Of a DNA stretch of 64,000 nucleotides, positions 25,865 through 34,917 are shown in pieces. The position numbers and the translations under genes were made by a program. Every line of letters starts with the position of its first letter. The first letter of the stretch is position 1. The notes below the pieces were generated by a model, which did not search any database, was not told the origin of the DNA, and was given only the letters and a program-made list of their open reading frames with translations. Source of the stretch: Dechloromonas denitrificans. Lineage in GTDB: Bacteria; Pseudomonadota; Gammaproteobacteria; Burkholderiales; Rhodocyclaceae. The stretch spans positions 868,001 to 932,000 of the forward strand of contig NZ_CP075185.1 in NCBI RefSeq assembly GCF_020510685.1, written 5' to 3'.

Positions 25865-27283
25865 ATGGAACCAGCGGAAAACAACACACCAGCCAACTCT
25901 GCCGATACGCAGGCCATTGTTTCTTTTTACGAGAAACACAAGAAGGTCTATATCCGCGAGGTCAAAGGATGGTGGAACAACTGGCGATGGGCCTTCGTCT
26001 GGATTACTCAGATTCTGTTTTACGGTGCTCCCTGGATCGAATGGAACGGTCGTCAGGCCATATTGCTGCATCTGGTTGAGCGCAAGTTTTATCTTTTTGG
26101 GCTTGTTCTGTGGCCGCAGGATGTTTTCTATCTCGCGTTGCTACTGATTATTTCGGCCTATGCGTTGTTTCTTTTTACGGCCATCGCCGGACGGCTGTTT
26201 TGTGGCTATGCCTGCCCTCAAACGGTGTATACCGAGATTTTTGTTTGGGTTGAGAACCGGATTGAAGGTGATCGTTCGGCCCGAATGAAACTGGACAATG
26301 GCCCGATGACTGCCCGCAAAGCGGGGTTAAAGGCTGCTAAACATGCAATCTGGCTGCTAATTTCGTTATGGACCGGCTTTACGCTGGTGGCGTATTTCAC
26401 GCCGGTCAGTGAGCTGCTCGCGGCTCTGCCGTTCAATCTTTCCGGCTGGGAGCTTTTCTGGACCTTTTTCTATGCCGGGTTCTGTTATATGCAAGCCGGC
26501 TTTTTGCGCGAGCAGGTCTGTAAATACATGTGTCCCTATGCCCGCTTCCAGGGCGTGATGTTTGATCCGGATACGCTGGTTATCACCTATGATCCGGAGC
26601 GAGGTGAACCGCGTGGTGCTCGTAAGAAGGGCGTTGATGCTAAAGCAGCTGGCCTTGGCGACTGTGTGGATTGTGGGTTGTGTGTCGTGGTCTGTCCGAC
26701 CGGAATTGATATTCGCAAGGGGCAGCAGTACGAATGTATTGGGTGTGGCGCCTGTATTGATGCCTGCGATCCGGTAATGGAAAAAATTGGTTTGCCGCGC
26801 GGGCTGATTCGCTATACCACCGAAAATGCCTTGGCCAAACACTTTACACCGCAGGAGGTTGTCGGACATTTGCTGCGGCCGCGCATCATTCTGTACACGG
26901 CAATTTTGACAATGATTACTGCGGCAGCGATCTGGTCGCTGGCTACTCGTGTTCCGCTTAAAGTCGATGTGATCCGCGATCGTTCGACGTTGGCGCGAGA
27001 AGCTGATGATGGGCAGATTGAAAACGTGTACAACTTGAAGATCATGAACACTACGGAAGAGCCCCAGCGTTACTCGGTGGTGGTCAATGGGCTGGATGGA
27101 ATAGAAATCCTTGGCGAGCGTATTATCGACGTCGCCAGTGCCGATAATCATGAAGTGACTGTCGTTGTGCGTGTCCCGCCGGAGTCCGGCAAAAAAGGTG
27201 CGAACACGATTTATTTTGATATCAAGGCCCAGAACCACGAGCAGATCGCGGTTCATGAGAAGGCCTCTTTTTTGATGCCCTGA
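25865..27283 (+). CDS. ccoG: cytochrome c oxidase accessory protein CcoG (RdxA/FixG)
   Basis: A 472-residue polytopic ferredoxin-like membrane protein thought to reduce copper during cbb3 assembly. The N-terminal membrane part includes CGYACPQTVYTEIF with a CxxxCP motif. Two 4Fe-4S clusters are encoded by CVDCGLCVVVCP and CIGCGACIDACDP. A C-terminal Ig-like periplasmic domain follows the last helix (about residue 340). It is separated from ccoP by a terminator and a long inverted repeat and so has its own expression control. ccoH follows after 1 bp. Confidence 0.96.
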   Translation: MEPAENNTPANSADTQAIVSFYEKHKKVYIREVKGWWNNWRWAFVWITQILFYGAPWIEWNGRQAILLHLVERKFYLFGLVLWPQDVFYLALLLIISAYALFLFTAIAGRLFCGYACPQTVYTEIFVWVENRIEGDRSARMKLDNGPMTARKAGLKAAKHAIWLLISLWTGFTLVAYFTPVSELLAALPFNLSGWELFWTFFYAGFCYMQAGFLREQVCKYMCPYARFQGVMFDPDTLVITYDPERGEPRGARKKGVDAKAAGLGDCVDCGLCVVVCPTGIDIRKGQQYECIGCGACIDACDPVMEKIGLPRGLIRYTTENALAKHFTPQEVVGHLLRPRIILYTAILTMITAAAIWSLATRVPLKVDVIRDRSTLAREADDGQIENVYNLKIMNTTEEPQRYSVVVNGLDGIEILGERIIDVASADNHEVTVVVRVPPESGKKGANTIYFDIKAQNHEQIAVHEKASFLMP

Positions 27284-27284
27284 C

Positions 27285-27806
27285 ATGAGTACAACAATGA
27301 GATTACGCAACGATAACCGCCCTTGGTACAAGGAACCGTGGCCGTGGATTTTGATTTCCGGCCCGGCGATTGTGGTCGTCGCAGGCTTTATTACGGCCTG
27401 GCTGGCGATTGTCAGCAATGACGGTCTGGTTACTGATGACTACTACAAGCAAGGGCTTTCGGTGAACCAGCGTTTGCATCGCGATCACATGGCCGGTAAC
27501 CTTGGTCTGCATGCCGATGTAATGCGCTCGGAGATGAATATCCGTCTGCTTCTTGGCGCCGATGCAACGGCCCAGGTGCCAGAGGCGATTATTCTTAAAT
27601 TGGCTCATCCGACCCGGGCAGGTCAGGACCAGTTGGTGCAGATGGTCTCGGAGGGGCAGGGCTTTTACAGCGGCAAGTTGACTGCTGATATTTCTGGACG
27701 TTGGCTTGTCTCGATTGAAGATCCGGCTGGGCAATGGCGGCTTCAGGGGGAGTGGCAGGCTGATTCTGTGGAACCGCTGCGCCTGACGGCTAAGGCGGGT
27801 AAGTAG
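27285..27806 (+). CDS. ccoH: FixH family protein (CcoH)
   Basis: A 173-residue single-span protein needed for cbb3 oxidase assembly. The segment RPWYKEPWPWILISGPAIVV is the typical start, followed by one membrane helix and VTDDYYKQGLSVNQ, the FixH signature. The remaining periplasmic domain is a small beta fold. It begins 1 bp after the ccoG stop. Confidence 0.93.
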   Translation: MSTTMRLRNDNRPWYKEPWPWILISGPAIVVVAGFITAWLAIVSNDGLVTDDYYKQGLSVNQRLHRDHMAGNLGLHADVMRSEMNIRLLLGADATAQVPEAIILKLAHPTRAGQDQLVQMVSEGQGFYSGKLTADISGRWLVSIEDPAGQWRLQGEWQADSVEPLRLTAKAGK

Positions 27807-27834
27807 GTTTTATTCTGTTACTGGGAGGTGACAT

Positions 27835-27975
27835 ATGGCATGGGAATTGTTGTTTAGTAGCGATATCGGCCTGATGAGTCTTGGGGTCATTGTCGGTGTG
27901 TTGGTGATTGGCGCCTGGATGGGCAAAATGTACTCAAGCAAGATGAACGAAGAAAGCCGGAAACTCGGCAAGTAA
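27835..27975 (+). CDS. small membrane protein, DUF3149 family
   Basis: A 46-residue peptide that begins MAWELLFSSDIGLMSLGVIV, contains one hydrophobic helix and ends in a charged tail (KMNEESRKLGK). A strong ribosome site (GGGAGGTG) sits 6 bp before the ATG. Peptides of this pattern (MAW..LFxSDxGLMS) belong to DUF3149. It follows ccoH by 28 bp and is closed by a hairpin, so it is probably the last gene of the ccoGH unit. Its function is unknown; a small oxidase-assembly role is possible from position only. Confidence 0.82.
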   Translation: MAWELLFSSDIGLMSLGVIVGVLVIGAWMGKMYSSKMNEESRKLGK

Positions 27976-28010
27976 TTCGTGTCGTCAGGATCCGCGGTTT
28001 TGTGCGGACA

Positions 28011-28050
28011 AGATCCCCCGTTCGGTTTTTCCGGCGGGGGATTCGTTTTT
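28011..28050 (+). terminator. rho-independent terminator after the DUF3149 gene
   Basis: ATCCCCCG pairs with CGGGGGAT across a 14-base loop, followed by TCGTTTTT. It lies 36 bp after the stop. Confidence 0.75.
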
Positions 28051-28070
28051 CCGGGGCCGGTGTGTAAAAC

Positions 28071-28751
28071 GTGAGGAAACTGCTTGGTGCCTTGTTGCTT
28101 TCGCTGTTTATACACTTCGCTGTTCTCGGTGGCTTTCGTGCGTATCTGCGCTGGTTGCCGACATTGGCTCCGGCTGGTGGTCGCGTTATGGTCGCCACGC
28201 TTGTCGAGCGTTTGCCGGAGGGGCGAGTTGAGGGTGCTCCCCTGACGGCGGCGAATCGTCTTTTCAAACCGTCCGAAGGCAAACCATTGACTGCTGCCAA
28301 ACCGGGGAATTTCACGACAGGTTCGTCCCGATTGGTCTCCACCATCACCACAATTGACGTTCCGTTGGGGCGCGCCGCGGGGCAGTCTGCCGAAATGCGT
28401 CGCAGTCAGGTAGTGAGCGCTACCCAGATACGAGATCTTGCCGATGCACCAAGTGAGGACGGGGTTCGTCAATATCGCTTGAGTCTGGCGCGGGCTGCCC
28501 GATCATACAAACAGTATCCGGCATCGGCTCGCGAAGGGGCCCTGGAAGGCGATGTTGTTGTCACCGTTAGCGCTGCGGTGGGAGTGGGGGCGCCGGTTGT
28601 CGCGCTTGGTCGGAGTAGTGGCCAGCCATTGCTCGACAGCTTGGCGCTTGATTTGATGGTCAAGGCAACTGCTCAGGCCCCGTTGCCGGACATTTTACGC
28701 GGCAAGCAGTTCGTTATCAGCGTGCCGGTTCAGTATCGTCAGAACGATTGA
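28071..28751 (+). CDS. TonB C-terminal domain protein
   Basis: A 226-residue protein with one N-terminal membrane helix (LLGALLLSLFIHFAVLGG), a Pro/Ala/Thr-containing periplasmic linker, and a C-terminal TonB-like domain (KQYPASAREGALEGDVVVTV) ending in VISVPVQYRQ. It starts with GTG. No exbB or exbD is nearby and the linker lacks the long Pro-Lys repeats of classical TonB, so transport of a specific ligand cannot be assigned. Its 3' end overlaps the convergent NUDIX gene by 35 bp. Confidence 0.8.
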   Translation: MRKLLGALLLSLFIHFAVLGGFRAYLRWLPTLAPAGGRVMVATLVERLPEGRVEGAPLTAANRLFKPSEGKPLTAAKPGNFTTGSSRLVSTITTIDVPLGRAAGQSAEMRRSQVVSATQIRDLADAPSEDGVRQYRLSLARAARSYKQYPASAREGALEGDVVVTVSAAVGVGAPVVALGRSSGQPLLDSLALDLMVKATAQAPLPDILRGKQFVISVPVQYRQND

Positions 28752-29298
28752 TCGGCGAGAAAACCAGCGGTGTCAGTTCGGCTTCGTGAAAACCATAAGT
28801 GCCGCTGGCCCGGTCCGCGAGATAGTGTTCCAGGCAGAGCGTGACGCTGCGGAAGGCCAGATTTTGCCAAGGGATATCTTCTTCATTCAACAGCAGCACT
28901 TCCAGGCTTTCCACCCCCGCAGCGTAGGCGGGAGTGGCCAGGCGGCCGCGATAAAAGAGGTGAACCTGATTGATGTGCGCGATGCTGACCATCGCGAAAG
29001 GCGCGTCCAGAATGATGCTGGCTCCGGCCTCCTCCATCGTTTCGCGGCTGGCGGCCTGGGCCGTCGTCTCGCCGTTTTCCATGAAGCCGGCCGGCAACGT
29101 CCAGAACCCAAGTTGAGGTTCAATGGCTCGCCGACAAAGCAAGATACGCCCGTCCCATTCGGCAACACAACCGACAACGAGGCGCGGGTTTTCATAATGA
29201 ATGTAGCCGCAGCTATTACATACGTGTCGCGGAAGAGAGTCTCCGGCAGGAACGACATGGGAGACATCAGCACCGCAGCGGTTGCAGAAACGAATCAC
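28717..29298 (-). CDS. NUDIX hydrolase with N-terminal zinc ribbon
   Basis: A 193-residue cytoplasmic pyrophosphohydrolase. Two CxxC pairs form a zinc ribbon (FCNRCGADV and HVCNSCGYIHYENPR), and the Nudix box reads GFMENGETTAQAASRETMEE with the AG/A ending, all catalytic Glu present. This architecture resembles NADH pyrophosphatase-type proteins that lack the large N-terminal domain. The substrate is not determined. The gene is convergent with the TonB-domain gene and overlaps it by 35 bp. Confidence 0.9.
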   Translation of the reverse strand: MIRFCNRCGADVSHVVPAGDSLPRHVCNSCGYIHYENPRLVVGCVAEWDGRILLCRRAIEPQLGFWTLPAGFMENGETTAQAASRETMEEAGASIILDAPFAMVSIAHINQVHLFYRGRLATPAYAAGVESLEVLLLNEEDIPWQNLAFRSVTLCLEHYLADRASGTYGFHEAELTPLVFSPINRSDDTEPAR

Positions 29299-29385
29299 GG
29301 ATAATTTGATCGGTTAAGTTCAGATTTCAGTTTAGCACCGACCGATGCAGCCTGTGCTTGCCGTGCCGGTCTGCATATTTCTTCC

Positions 29386-29414
29386 TTCACTCCGGCGAGC
29401 CCAGTGGCTACAAT
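29386..29414 (+). promoter_or_regulatory. possible sigma70 promoter of motAB
   Basis: TTCACT (29386-29391) and TACAAT (29409-29414) are spaced by exactly 17 bp, about 65 bp before the motA ATG. The -10 matches 5 of 6 bases; the -35 is weak. No sigma28 consensus is seen before motA. Confidence 0.4.
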
Positions 29415-29476
29415 AGCGGGAACCAGAAAATACGCGTATTCGCGCCAGTCATAGGCTGGCACCCAGGGGGCTTTGC

Positions 29477-30334
29477 ATGTTTCTAATCGTCGGTTATGTA
29501 ATCATTCTGGCTTCGTCGCTGGGAACTTACGCCCTTCATGGCAGCCTGCTCGCGCTGTGGGTGCCTGCCGAATACATCGCTATTGTTGGTTTGACGACCG
29601 GCTACTTTGTCGGCGGTAACAACATCAAGCTTCTCAAGGCCACGGTCGGTGCTTTGCCAGGAGTTCTCAAAAGTTCGAAATTCACCAAGGCGTTTTACGT
29701 CGACGCCTTGGCCATGCTTTTTGAAGTACTCGGCAAAGTTCGCAAAGAAGGCCTGATGTCCATCGAAGGCGATGTCGAGAACCCGGAAGCCAGCCCGATT
29801 TTCAGCAAATACCCCAATCTGGTAAACGACCACCATGTCATGGAGTTCGTCACTGACTACCTGCGCATGATGGTTGGCGGCAACCTGAATACCGTGGAAA
29901 TCGAAAACCTGATGGATGTCGAACTGGAGACGCACCATCATCAAGCGGAGGCGCCAGGGCACGCGGTTGCCAAGCTGGCCGGTGCGGTGCCGGCCTTCGG
30001 TATCGTGGTTGCGGTGATGGGTGTGGTCAACGTGATGGGGTCGGTCGGCTCCCCGCCCGCAGTGCTCGGCAAGATGATCGGTGGGGCGTTGGTCGGTACT
30101 TTTCTCGGTATTCTCATTGCTTACGGCTTTGTCGAGCCGGTGGGCAACTTGCTTGAGCAAAAGGCAAAAGAGGGGGCGAAAATCTATCAAATGATCAAGA
30201 TGGTTTTGCTGGCCTCGATGTCCGGTTATGCACCGCAGGTCGCTATTGAATTTGGCCGCAAGACCCTCGAGTCCGACGTGCGCCCCAGCTTTATCGAGCT
30301 TGAGGACGAACTCAAGGCCCGCAAGGGCAAGTGA
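29477..30334 (+). CDS. motA: flagellar motor stator protein MotA
   Basis: A 285-residue inner-membrane stator subunit with four helices and a large cytoplasmic loop, forming the proton channel with MotB. The start MFLIVGYVIILASSLGTY and the AKLAGAVPAFGIVVAVMGVV segment are typical of the proton-driven MotA family. The family's cytoplasmic charged residues contact FliG. A standard-length gene 28 bp before motB. Confidence 0.96.
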   Translation: MFLIVGYVIILASSLGTYALHGSLLALWVPAEYIAIVGLTTGYFVGGNNIKLLKATVGALPGVLKSSKFTKAFYVDALAMLFEVLGKVRKEGLMSIEGDVENPEASPIFSKYPNLVNDHHVMEFVTDYLRMMVGGNLNTVEIENLMDVELETHHHQAEAPGHAVAKLAGAVPAFGIVVAVMGVVNVMGSVGSPPAVLGKMIGGALVGTFLGILIAYGFVEPVGNLLEQKAKEGAKIYQMIKMVLLASMSGYAPQVAIEFGRKTLESDVRPSFIELEDELKARKGK

Positions 30335-30362
30335 TTTTCTCACCGACACCTAAGCCGATACG

Positions 30363-31310
30363 ATGAGCGACGATTCCTCTCGCCCGATAGTCATCAAGCG
30401 CAAAAAGGTCGTTGCCGGTGGCGCGCATGGTGGAGCCTGGAAAATTGCCTATGCCGACTTCGTAACGGCGATGATGGCTTTCTTCCTCCTGATGTGGCTT
30501 CTCGGCTCGACGGCCAAGGGCGATTTGCAGGGCATTGCCGAGCATTTTCAGAATCCCTTGAAGGTTGGCATGTCGGGTGGCAGCGGTCTGGGTGATGCAA
30601 CCAGTATTTTGCAGGGCGGCGGCCAGGATTTGACGCGGCAGGCTGGTCAGGTCAAGAAGGGCGACGTCGAAGGCAAGAAGACAACGTCCTTTTCCAAGGA
30701 GGCTCAAGCCGAGTTCCGGCGCAAAGAGCGGGAGCGCCTGGAAGCCCTGAAGGCGGATATTGAAAAGATGATTGAGCAGACTCCGCAACTGGCGCAGTTC
30801 AAGAAGCAGTTGTTGCTCGACATAACGACAGAAGGGCTGCGGATTCAGATCGTCGACGAACAGAATCGGCCGATGTTCGATTCCGGCGGGGCTGAGCTCA
30901 AACCATATACCCGGGATATTTTGCGGCAGATCGGCAAGTCCCTGAACGAGGTTCCCAACCGCATCAGCCTGGCCGGGCATACCGATGCCGCGCAGTTTGT
31001 CGGTGGCAGCCAGGGGTTTACCAATTGGGAGCTGTCGGCCAATCGCGCCAACGCGTCGCGTCGGGAGCTAGTTGCCGGCGGGATGGGCGATACCAAGGTT
31101 TTGCGGGTCGTTGGGCTGGCATCGACGGTGCCGTTTGACAAAAATGATCCGCTGAGTTCGGCCAACCGCCGAATCAGCATCGTGGTGCTGAATCAGAGAA
31201 CCGAGATGGCCATTCTCCAGGAGGAGGGGCCACAGTCTGAAATTTCCAACGAGGGAGATATTTCGGGCGGACTGAACCTGCCGGCTGCCGGCAAGGGGAC
31301 CTCCGGCTGA
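30363..31310 (+). CDS. motB: flagellar motor protein MotB
   Basis: A 315-residue stator subunit with one helix and a C-terminal OmpA-like domain that binds peptidoglycan. The proton-binding Asp is Asp32 in AYADFVTAMM. The plug and linker follow, then LAGHTDAAQF and NRRISIVVL of the OmpA fold. It pairs with MotA; a second stator pair occurs at 57309-58831. It ends in a Gly/Ser-rich tail of about 35 residues. Confidence 0.96.
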   Translation: MSDDSSRPIVIKRKKVVAGGAHGGAWKIAYADFVTAMMAFFLLMWLLGSTAKGDLQGIAEHFQNPLKVGMSGGSGLGDATSILQGGGQDLTRQAGQVKKGDVEGKKTTSFSKEAQAEFRRKERERLEALKADIEKMIEQTPQLAQFKKQLLLDITTEGLRIQIVDEQNRPMFDSGGAELKPYTRDILRQIGKSLNEVPNRISLAGHTDAAQFVGGSQGFTNWELSANRANASRRELVAGGMGDTKVLRVVGLASTVPFDKNDPLSSANRRISIVVLNQRTEMAILQEEGPQSEISNEGDISGGLNLPAAGKGTSG

Positions 31311-31551
31311 AACCTCAGGCCGCCAGGCCGATTTGGGCCGGGTCCGAACTGCGGGAAGAGGCTGGTAGCAGCTTCTGCTCGAAGCGAGCGGCTCATCCCG
31401 GACGTGGCGTGCTTGGGAGTTATCCGCGCACGTCGAACTGGTATTACAGAAATTGAGTCTCCTGTCACAGGGCGGGAAAAATAACCAAATCAGGCAAACC
31501 GGCTACGCCAGCGGCGGCATCGAGTTGTTCTGATCTACATACGAGGAAAAA

Positions 31552-31917
31552 ATGGCGAAAACCATTCTTGCTGTTGACGATTCTGCCTCCATCCGTCAGA
31601 TGGTTTCATTTACCCTGAAAAGTGCCGGCTATGAAGTCGTTGAAGCGGTCGACGGCATGGACGGTCTGGATAAAGCCAAGGCCCGGAGCATCAATCTCGT
31701 CCTTACCGATCAGAATATGCCGCGCATGGATGGCCTGACCTTGATCAAGAGCCTGCGCGCCCTGCCGCAGTACGCATCGACGCCTATCCTGATGCTGACG
31801 ACGGAATCCTCCGATGCCATGAAATCGCAAGGGCGTGCAGCCGGTGCCACGGGCTGGCTGGTCAAGCCCTTCGACCCGCAAAAACTGATCGAAGTCGTGC
31901 GCAAGGTAATCGGCTGA
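31552..31917 (+). CDS. CheY-like response regulator
   Basis: A 121-residue single receiver domain. Acidic pair Asp9-Asp10 and phosphoacceptor Asp53 (LVLTDQN) are intact, with Lys in LVKPF. It precedes cheA by 90 bp and begins the chemotaxis operon. It could be the CheY of the first CheA pathway or a phosphate sink; a second CheY with the FSTMRR start typical of the motor-binding form lies at 47656. The upstream 240 bp contain no recognised promoter or riboswitch. Confidence 0.92.
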   Translation: MAKTILAVDDSASIRQMVSFTLKSAGYEVVEAVDGMDGLDKAKARSINLVLTDQNMPRMDGLTLIKSLRALPQYASTPILMLTTESSDAMKSQGRAAGATGWLVKPFDPQKLIEVVRKVIG

Positions 31918-32007
31918 GCCGAGGCCGACGAGCCGGCAATCATGCCGGTGTTCGTCGCATTCGATTTCCGACAGCGGGCTCGTGGGCTGTCGAGGTGAGG
32001 GGGTAGC

Positions 32008-34365
32008 ATGGCTATCGACATGAGTCAGTTCTACCAGGTGTTCTTCGAGGAATCGGCGGAGCATCTGGCGGCAATGGAAGCGCTCCTGCTTGATCTGGAT
32101 GTCGAGAATCCCGATCCAGAGCAGCTCAACGCCATTTTCCGGGCGGCGCATTCAATCAAGGGTAGCGCCGGGACGTTCGGCTTTGGCGATCTGGCCGATG
32201 CCACCCATATCCTGGAGAATTTGCTTGATCGTATTCGCAAGCACGAGTTGGGCTTGCGTGCCGATATGGTGGATGCCTTTCTTGAGGCGGGAGATCTGCT
32301 GCGCAGCATGCTCGAAGCGCATCAGGGGCGGGGCACCGTCGATGCGCAGCAGGTCGAAGCCGTTTCGGCGCGACTGCGGCAGCTGTCGGCCGATCAACCC
32401 CCGGTCGAGGCGCCGGCAACACCCGAGCCGCCGGTTGCGACCCCTTCTGCCGGGTCGAAGGCTTCGGCCGAGGCAGGTGGGGCGGTAAAGCGTGTTTTCG
32501 ATATCCAGTTCGTGCCCACCGAGTTTTCTGCCAAAGGCGACGGTGTCACCCTTCTGCTTGATGAGCTTCGCACCATCGGGGCTCTTGAAATTATTTCCCA
32601 GCCCGATGTCGATGCTCACAATGTTGGCTTCTGGCAATGTCGTTTGATCACCGCTGCGGCGCTGGAGGATTTCTCCGACCAGGTCGATTTCGTCGCCGAT
32701 AACGGTGCATGGCGGGTTTCCGAAGACAAGTCGGTTGCCGTAAATGGTGCCGTGGCTTTCGGGTTCTTTGAGGATTCGCCAGGTGTACCGGACGAGGATC
32801 GCGGCTACGGATTTTTTTCGGCCGTTGATGATCGTTCGGTTACCGATATTGCTGCAGCCATCGACAAGACCGAAGATGACGACGGCTACGGCTTTTTTGA
32901 ACCCTTGCCGAGCGTGCCGCAGGCGGCCCTGGCTGCCGAGCCATTGGTGGAAGATGACCAGGAGGCTTACGGCTTCTTCGCACCACTGACGCCACCGCCA
33001 GCGGTAGTGCCGGTGGTTGAGGTCGCCGAGGAAGGTGATGGTTTCGGCTTTTTTGTTCCGATCGCCCCGTCGGAAAAGGCCGGGACGGTGCAAGTCAGCG
33101 TCCAGCCGCCCCCTGTGCCAGCCGAAAAGCCGGCGCCCGCTCCGGCGCGCACCGCGAGGCGGGCCAGCCAGGCTGTTGCGGCCGGGGATTCGTCGATACG
33201 CGTCAGCATCGAGAAGGTCGATCAGCTGATCAATCTGGTCGGCGAACTGGTCATCACCCAGGCCATGCTGCTGCAGACCACGATGCGGATGGAAGACCAG
33301 GCTCCGGAACGCCTGATCAACGGCCTGACGCAGCTGGAGCGGAACACCCGCGATCTGCAGGAGTCGGTGATGTCGATCCGGATGATGCCGATTTCTTTCG
33401 TCTTCTCGCGCTTTCCGCGAGTCGTTCGCGACCTTTCCGCCAAGCTGGGCAAGCAGGTCGAACTGAAGACTTCCGGCGAAACGACCGAGCTCGACAAGGG
33501 CCTGATCGAGCGCATTGCCGATCCCTTGACCCACCTGATCCGGAACAGTCTCGATCACGGCATCGAGTTGCCCGAACTACGGGTTGCCGCCGGTAAAAGC
33601 CCGGTTGGGACGATCACCCTGAAGGCCTACCATCAAGGCGGCAATATCGTCATCGAGGTCGGGGATGACGGGGCCGGTCTGCCGCGCAACAAGATTCTGG
33701 CCAAGGCGCGCGAGCGCGGGTTGCCGGTATCCGAGCAGATGACCGATGCGGAAGTGTTCAACCTGATCTTCGAGGCCGGTTTCTCGACCGCCGAGCAGGT
33801 CACTGATGTTTCGGGGCGCGGGGTCGGGATGGATGTCGTGCGCCGCAATATCCAGGCAATGGGTGGGCGGGTCGAAATCGAGTCGATGCTCGGGGTCGGC
33901 ACGCGGATGACCGTGCGCCTGCCGCTGACGCTGGCCATTCTGGATGGCATGTCGGTTGCGGTGGGGGATCAGACCTACATCCTGCCCTTGTCCTACATCA
34001 TCGAGTCGCTGCAACCGCAGGCCAGCGACATCAAGACGTTGTCCAACCAGGCACGGGTCATCCAGGTTCGCGGCGAATATCTGCCGGTCGTCGTCTTGCA
34101 CGAGGTTTTCAACCTGAAATCGGCGTGGACCGACTTTACCCAAGGCATCATGGTCGTGATCGACGCCGATGGCGCCAAGGCCGCCTTGTTCGTCGATGCC
34201 CTGGTCGGGCAGCACCAGGTGGTGATCAAGAGCCTGGAGGCAAACTATCGCCGGGTGGTCGGGGTTTCCGGGGCGACCATCATGGGCGATGGCCATGTCG
34301 CACTGATTCTGGACGTCTCGGCGATTGCCGGCATGGCCAAGTCGAATATGCAGAAAGCCGGTTGA
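32008..34365 (+). CDS. cheA: chemotaxis histidine kinase CheA with GFF-repeat linker
   Basis: A 785-residue sensor kinase for chemotaxis. The P1 Hpt domain carries the phosphorylated His in AAHSIKGSAGTFGF. A P2-like domain covers about 160-235. A long linker (about 245-390) holds five copies of a GFF motif. P3 dimerisation, the P4 ATPase (HLIRNSLDHGIEL, GDDGAGLP, GRGVGMDVV) and the P5 CheW-like domain complete it. ATP-binding residues look intact. It is followed by cheW after 22 bp and three receptor genes. A second CheA at 48904 lacks the repeats. Confidence 0.95.
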   Translation: MAIDMSQFYQVFFEESAEHLAAMEALLLDLDVENPDPEQLNAIFRAAHSIKGSAGTFGFGDLADATHILENLLDRIRKHELGLRADMVDAFLEAGDLLRSMLEAHQGRGTVDAQQVEAVSARLRQLSADQPPVEAPATPEPPVATPSAGSKASAEAGGAVKRVFDIQFVPTEFSAKGDGVTLLLDELRTIGALEIISQPDVDAHNVGFWQCRLITAAALEDFSDQVDFVADNGAWRVSEDKSVAVNGAVAFGFFEDSPGVPDEDRGYGFFSAVDDRSVTDIAAAIDKTEDDDGYGFFEPLPSVPQAALAAEPLVEDDQEAYGFFAPLTPPPAVVPVVEVAEEGDGFGFFVPIAPSEKAGTVQVSVQPPPVPAEKPAPAPARTARRASQAVAAGDSSIRVSIEKVDQLINLVGELVITQAMLLQTTMRMEDQAPERLINGLTQLERNTRDLQESVMSIRMMPISFVFSRFPRVVRDLSAKLGKQVELKTSGETTELDKGLIERIADPLTHLIRNSLDHGIELPELRVAAGKSPVGTITLKAYHQGGNIVIEVGDDGAGLPRNKILAKARERGLPVSEQMTDAEVFNLIFEAGFSTAEQVTDVSGRGVGMDVVRRNIQAMGGRVEIESMLGVGTRMTVRLPLTLAILDGMSVAVGDQTYILPLSYIIESLQPQASDIKTLSNQARVIQVRGEYLPVVVLHEVFNLKSAWTDFTQGIMVVIDADGAKAALFVDALVGQHQVVIKSLEANYRRVVGVSGATIMGDGHVALILDVSAIAGMAKSNMQKAG
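32758..33060 (+). repeat. five-copy GFF motif in the CheA linker
   Basis: Encoded motifs are AFGFFED, GYGFFSA, GYGFFEP, AYGFFAP and GFGFFVP, with the GFF at residues 252, 268, 295, 322 and 347. The last four are spaced by 25-27 residues in an acidic, Pro-rich and probably disordered linker. The even spacing and the same sequence core point to a repeated binding motif rather than chance. Confidence 0.85.
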
Positions 34366-34387
34366 CGGCTGAATCGAGGAGCAATAC

Positions 34388-34888
34388 ATGGAAGCGATGA
34401 CGCACGGTGGTGCAGGAGCAGGCGAAGCGGATCTGACGGTCAGCGAGTTCCTGACTTTTACGCTGGGCAGCGAGGAGTACGCAATCGATATCCTGAAGGT
34501 CCAGGAAATTCGCGGTTACGAGCCGCCGACGCTGATTGCCAACGCGCCGCCTTTCATCAAGGGAGTGATCAACCTGCGCGGCATCATCGTGCCGATCGTC
34601 GATTTGCGGATCAAATTCAAGCTTGGCAAGATCGAATACACGCCCTTTACGGTGGTCGTCATCCTCAACGTCGCCGGTCGGGTGATCGGCGTCGTGGTCG
34701 ATAGCGTATCCGACGTCATCTCGCTGACCCCGCCGCAAATCCGCCCGGCCCCGGATTTTTCCGGCAGCTTCGATACGAAATACATTGTTGGCCTGGCTTC
34801 GCAGGATTCGCGGATGATGATCGTGACCGACATCGAGCGCCTGATGAGCAGTGCCGATATGGAACTGATCGACTCGGCGACCGAATAA
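34388..34888 (+). CDS. cheW: chemotaxis coupling protein CheW
   Basis: A 166-residue cytoplasmic adaptor linking receptors to CheA. The SH3-like fold is shown by [36 protein letters not shown] and [10 protein letters not shown]. It lies 22 bp after cheA and 29 bp before the first receptor gene. Confidence 0.96.
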   Translation: MEAMTHGGAGAGEADLTVSEFLTFTLGSEEYAIDILKVQEIRGYEPPTLIANAPPFIKGVINLRGIIVPIVDLRIKFKLGKIEYTPFTVVVILNVAGRVIGVVVDSVSDVISLTPPQIRPAPDFSGSFDTKYIVGLASQDSRMMIVTDIERLMSSADMELIDSATE

Positions 34889-34917
34889 TCGGCGCCGCTG
34901 CGCAACGGGAGGACAAC

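Noticed and set aside
28786..29304. Plus-strand open frame opposite the NUDIX gene
   Set aside because: The minus strand has zinc-ribbon and Nudix-box motifs; the opposite frame has none.
31311..31551. Possible c-di-GMP riboswitch or promoter before cheY
   Set aside because: No GEMM-type conserved core, terminator or sigma28 consensus could be aligned; only a small AGCAG/CTGCT hairpin is present.
32152..33558. Long minus-strand open frame opposite the first cheA
   Set aside because: Shadow frame; the plus strand encodes a full CheA with intact catalytic motifs.
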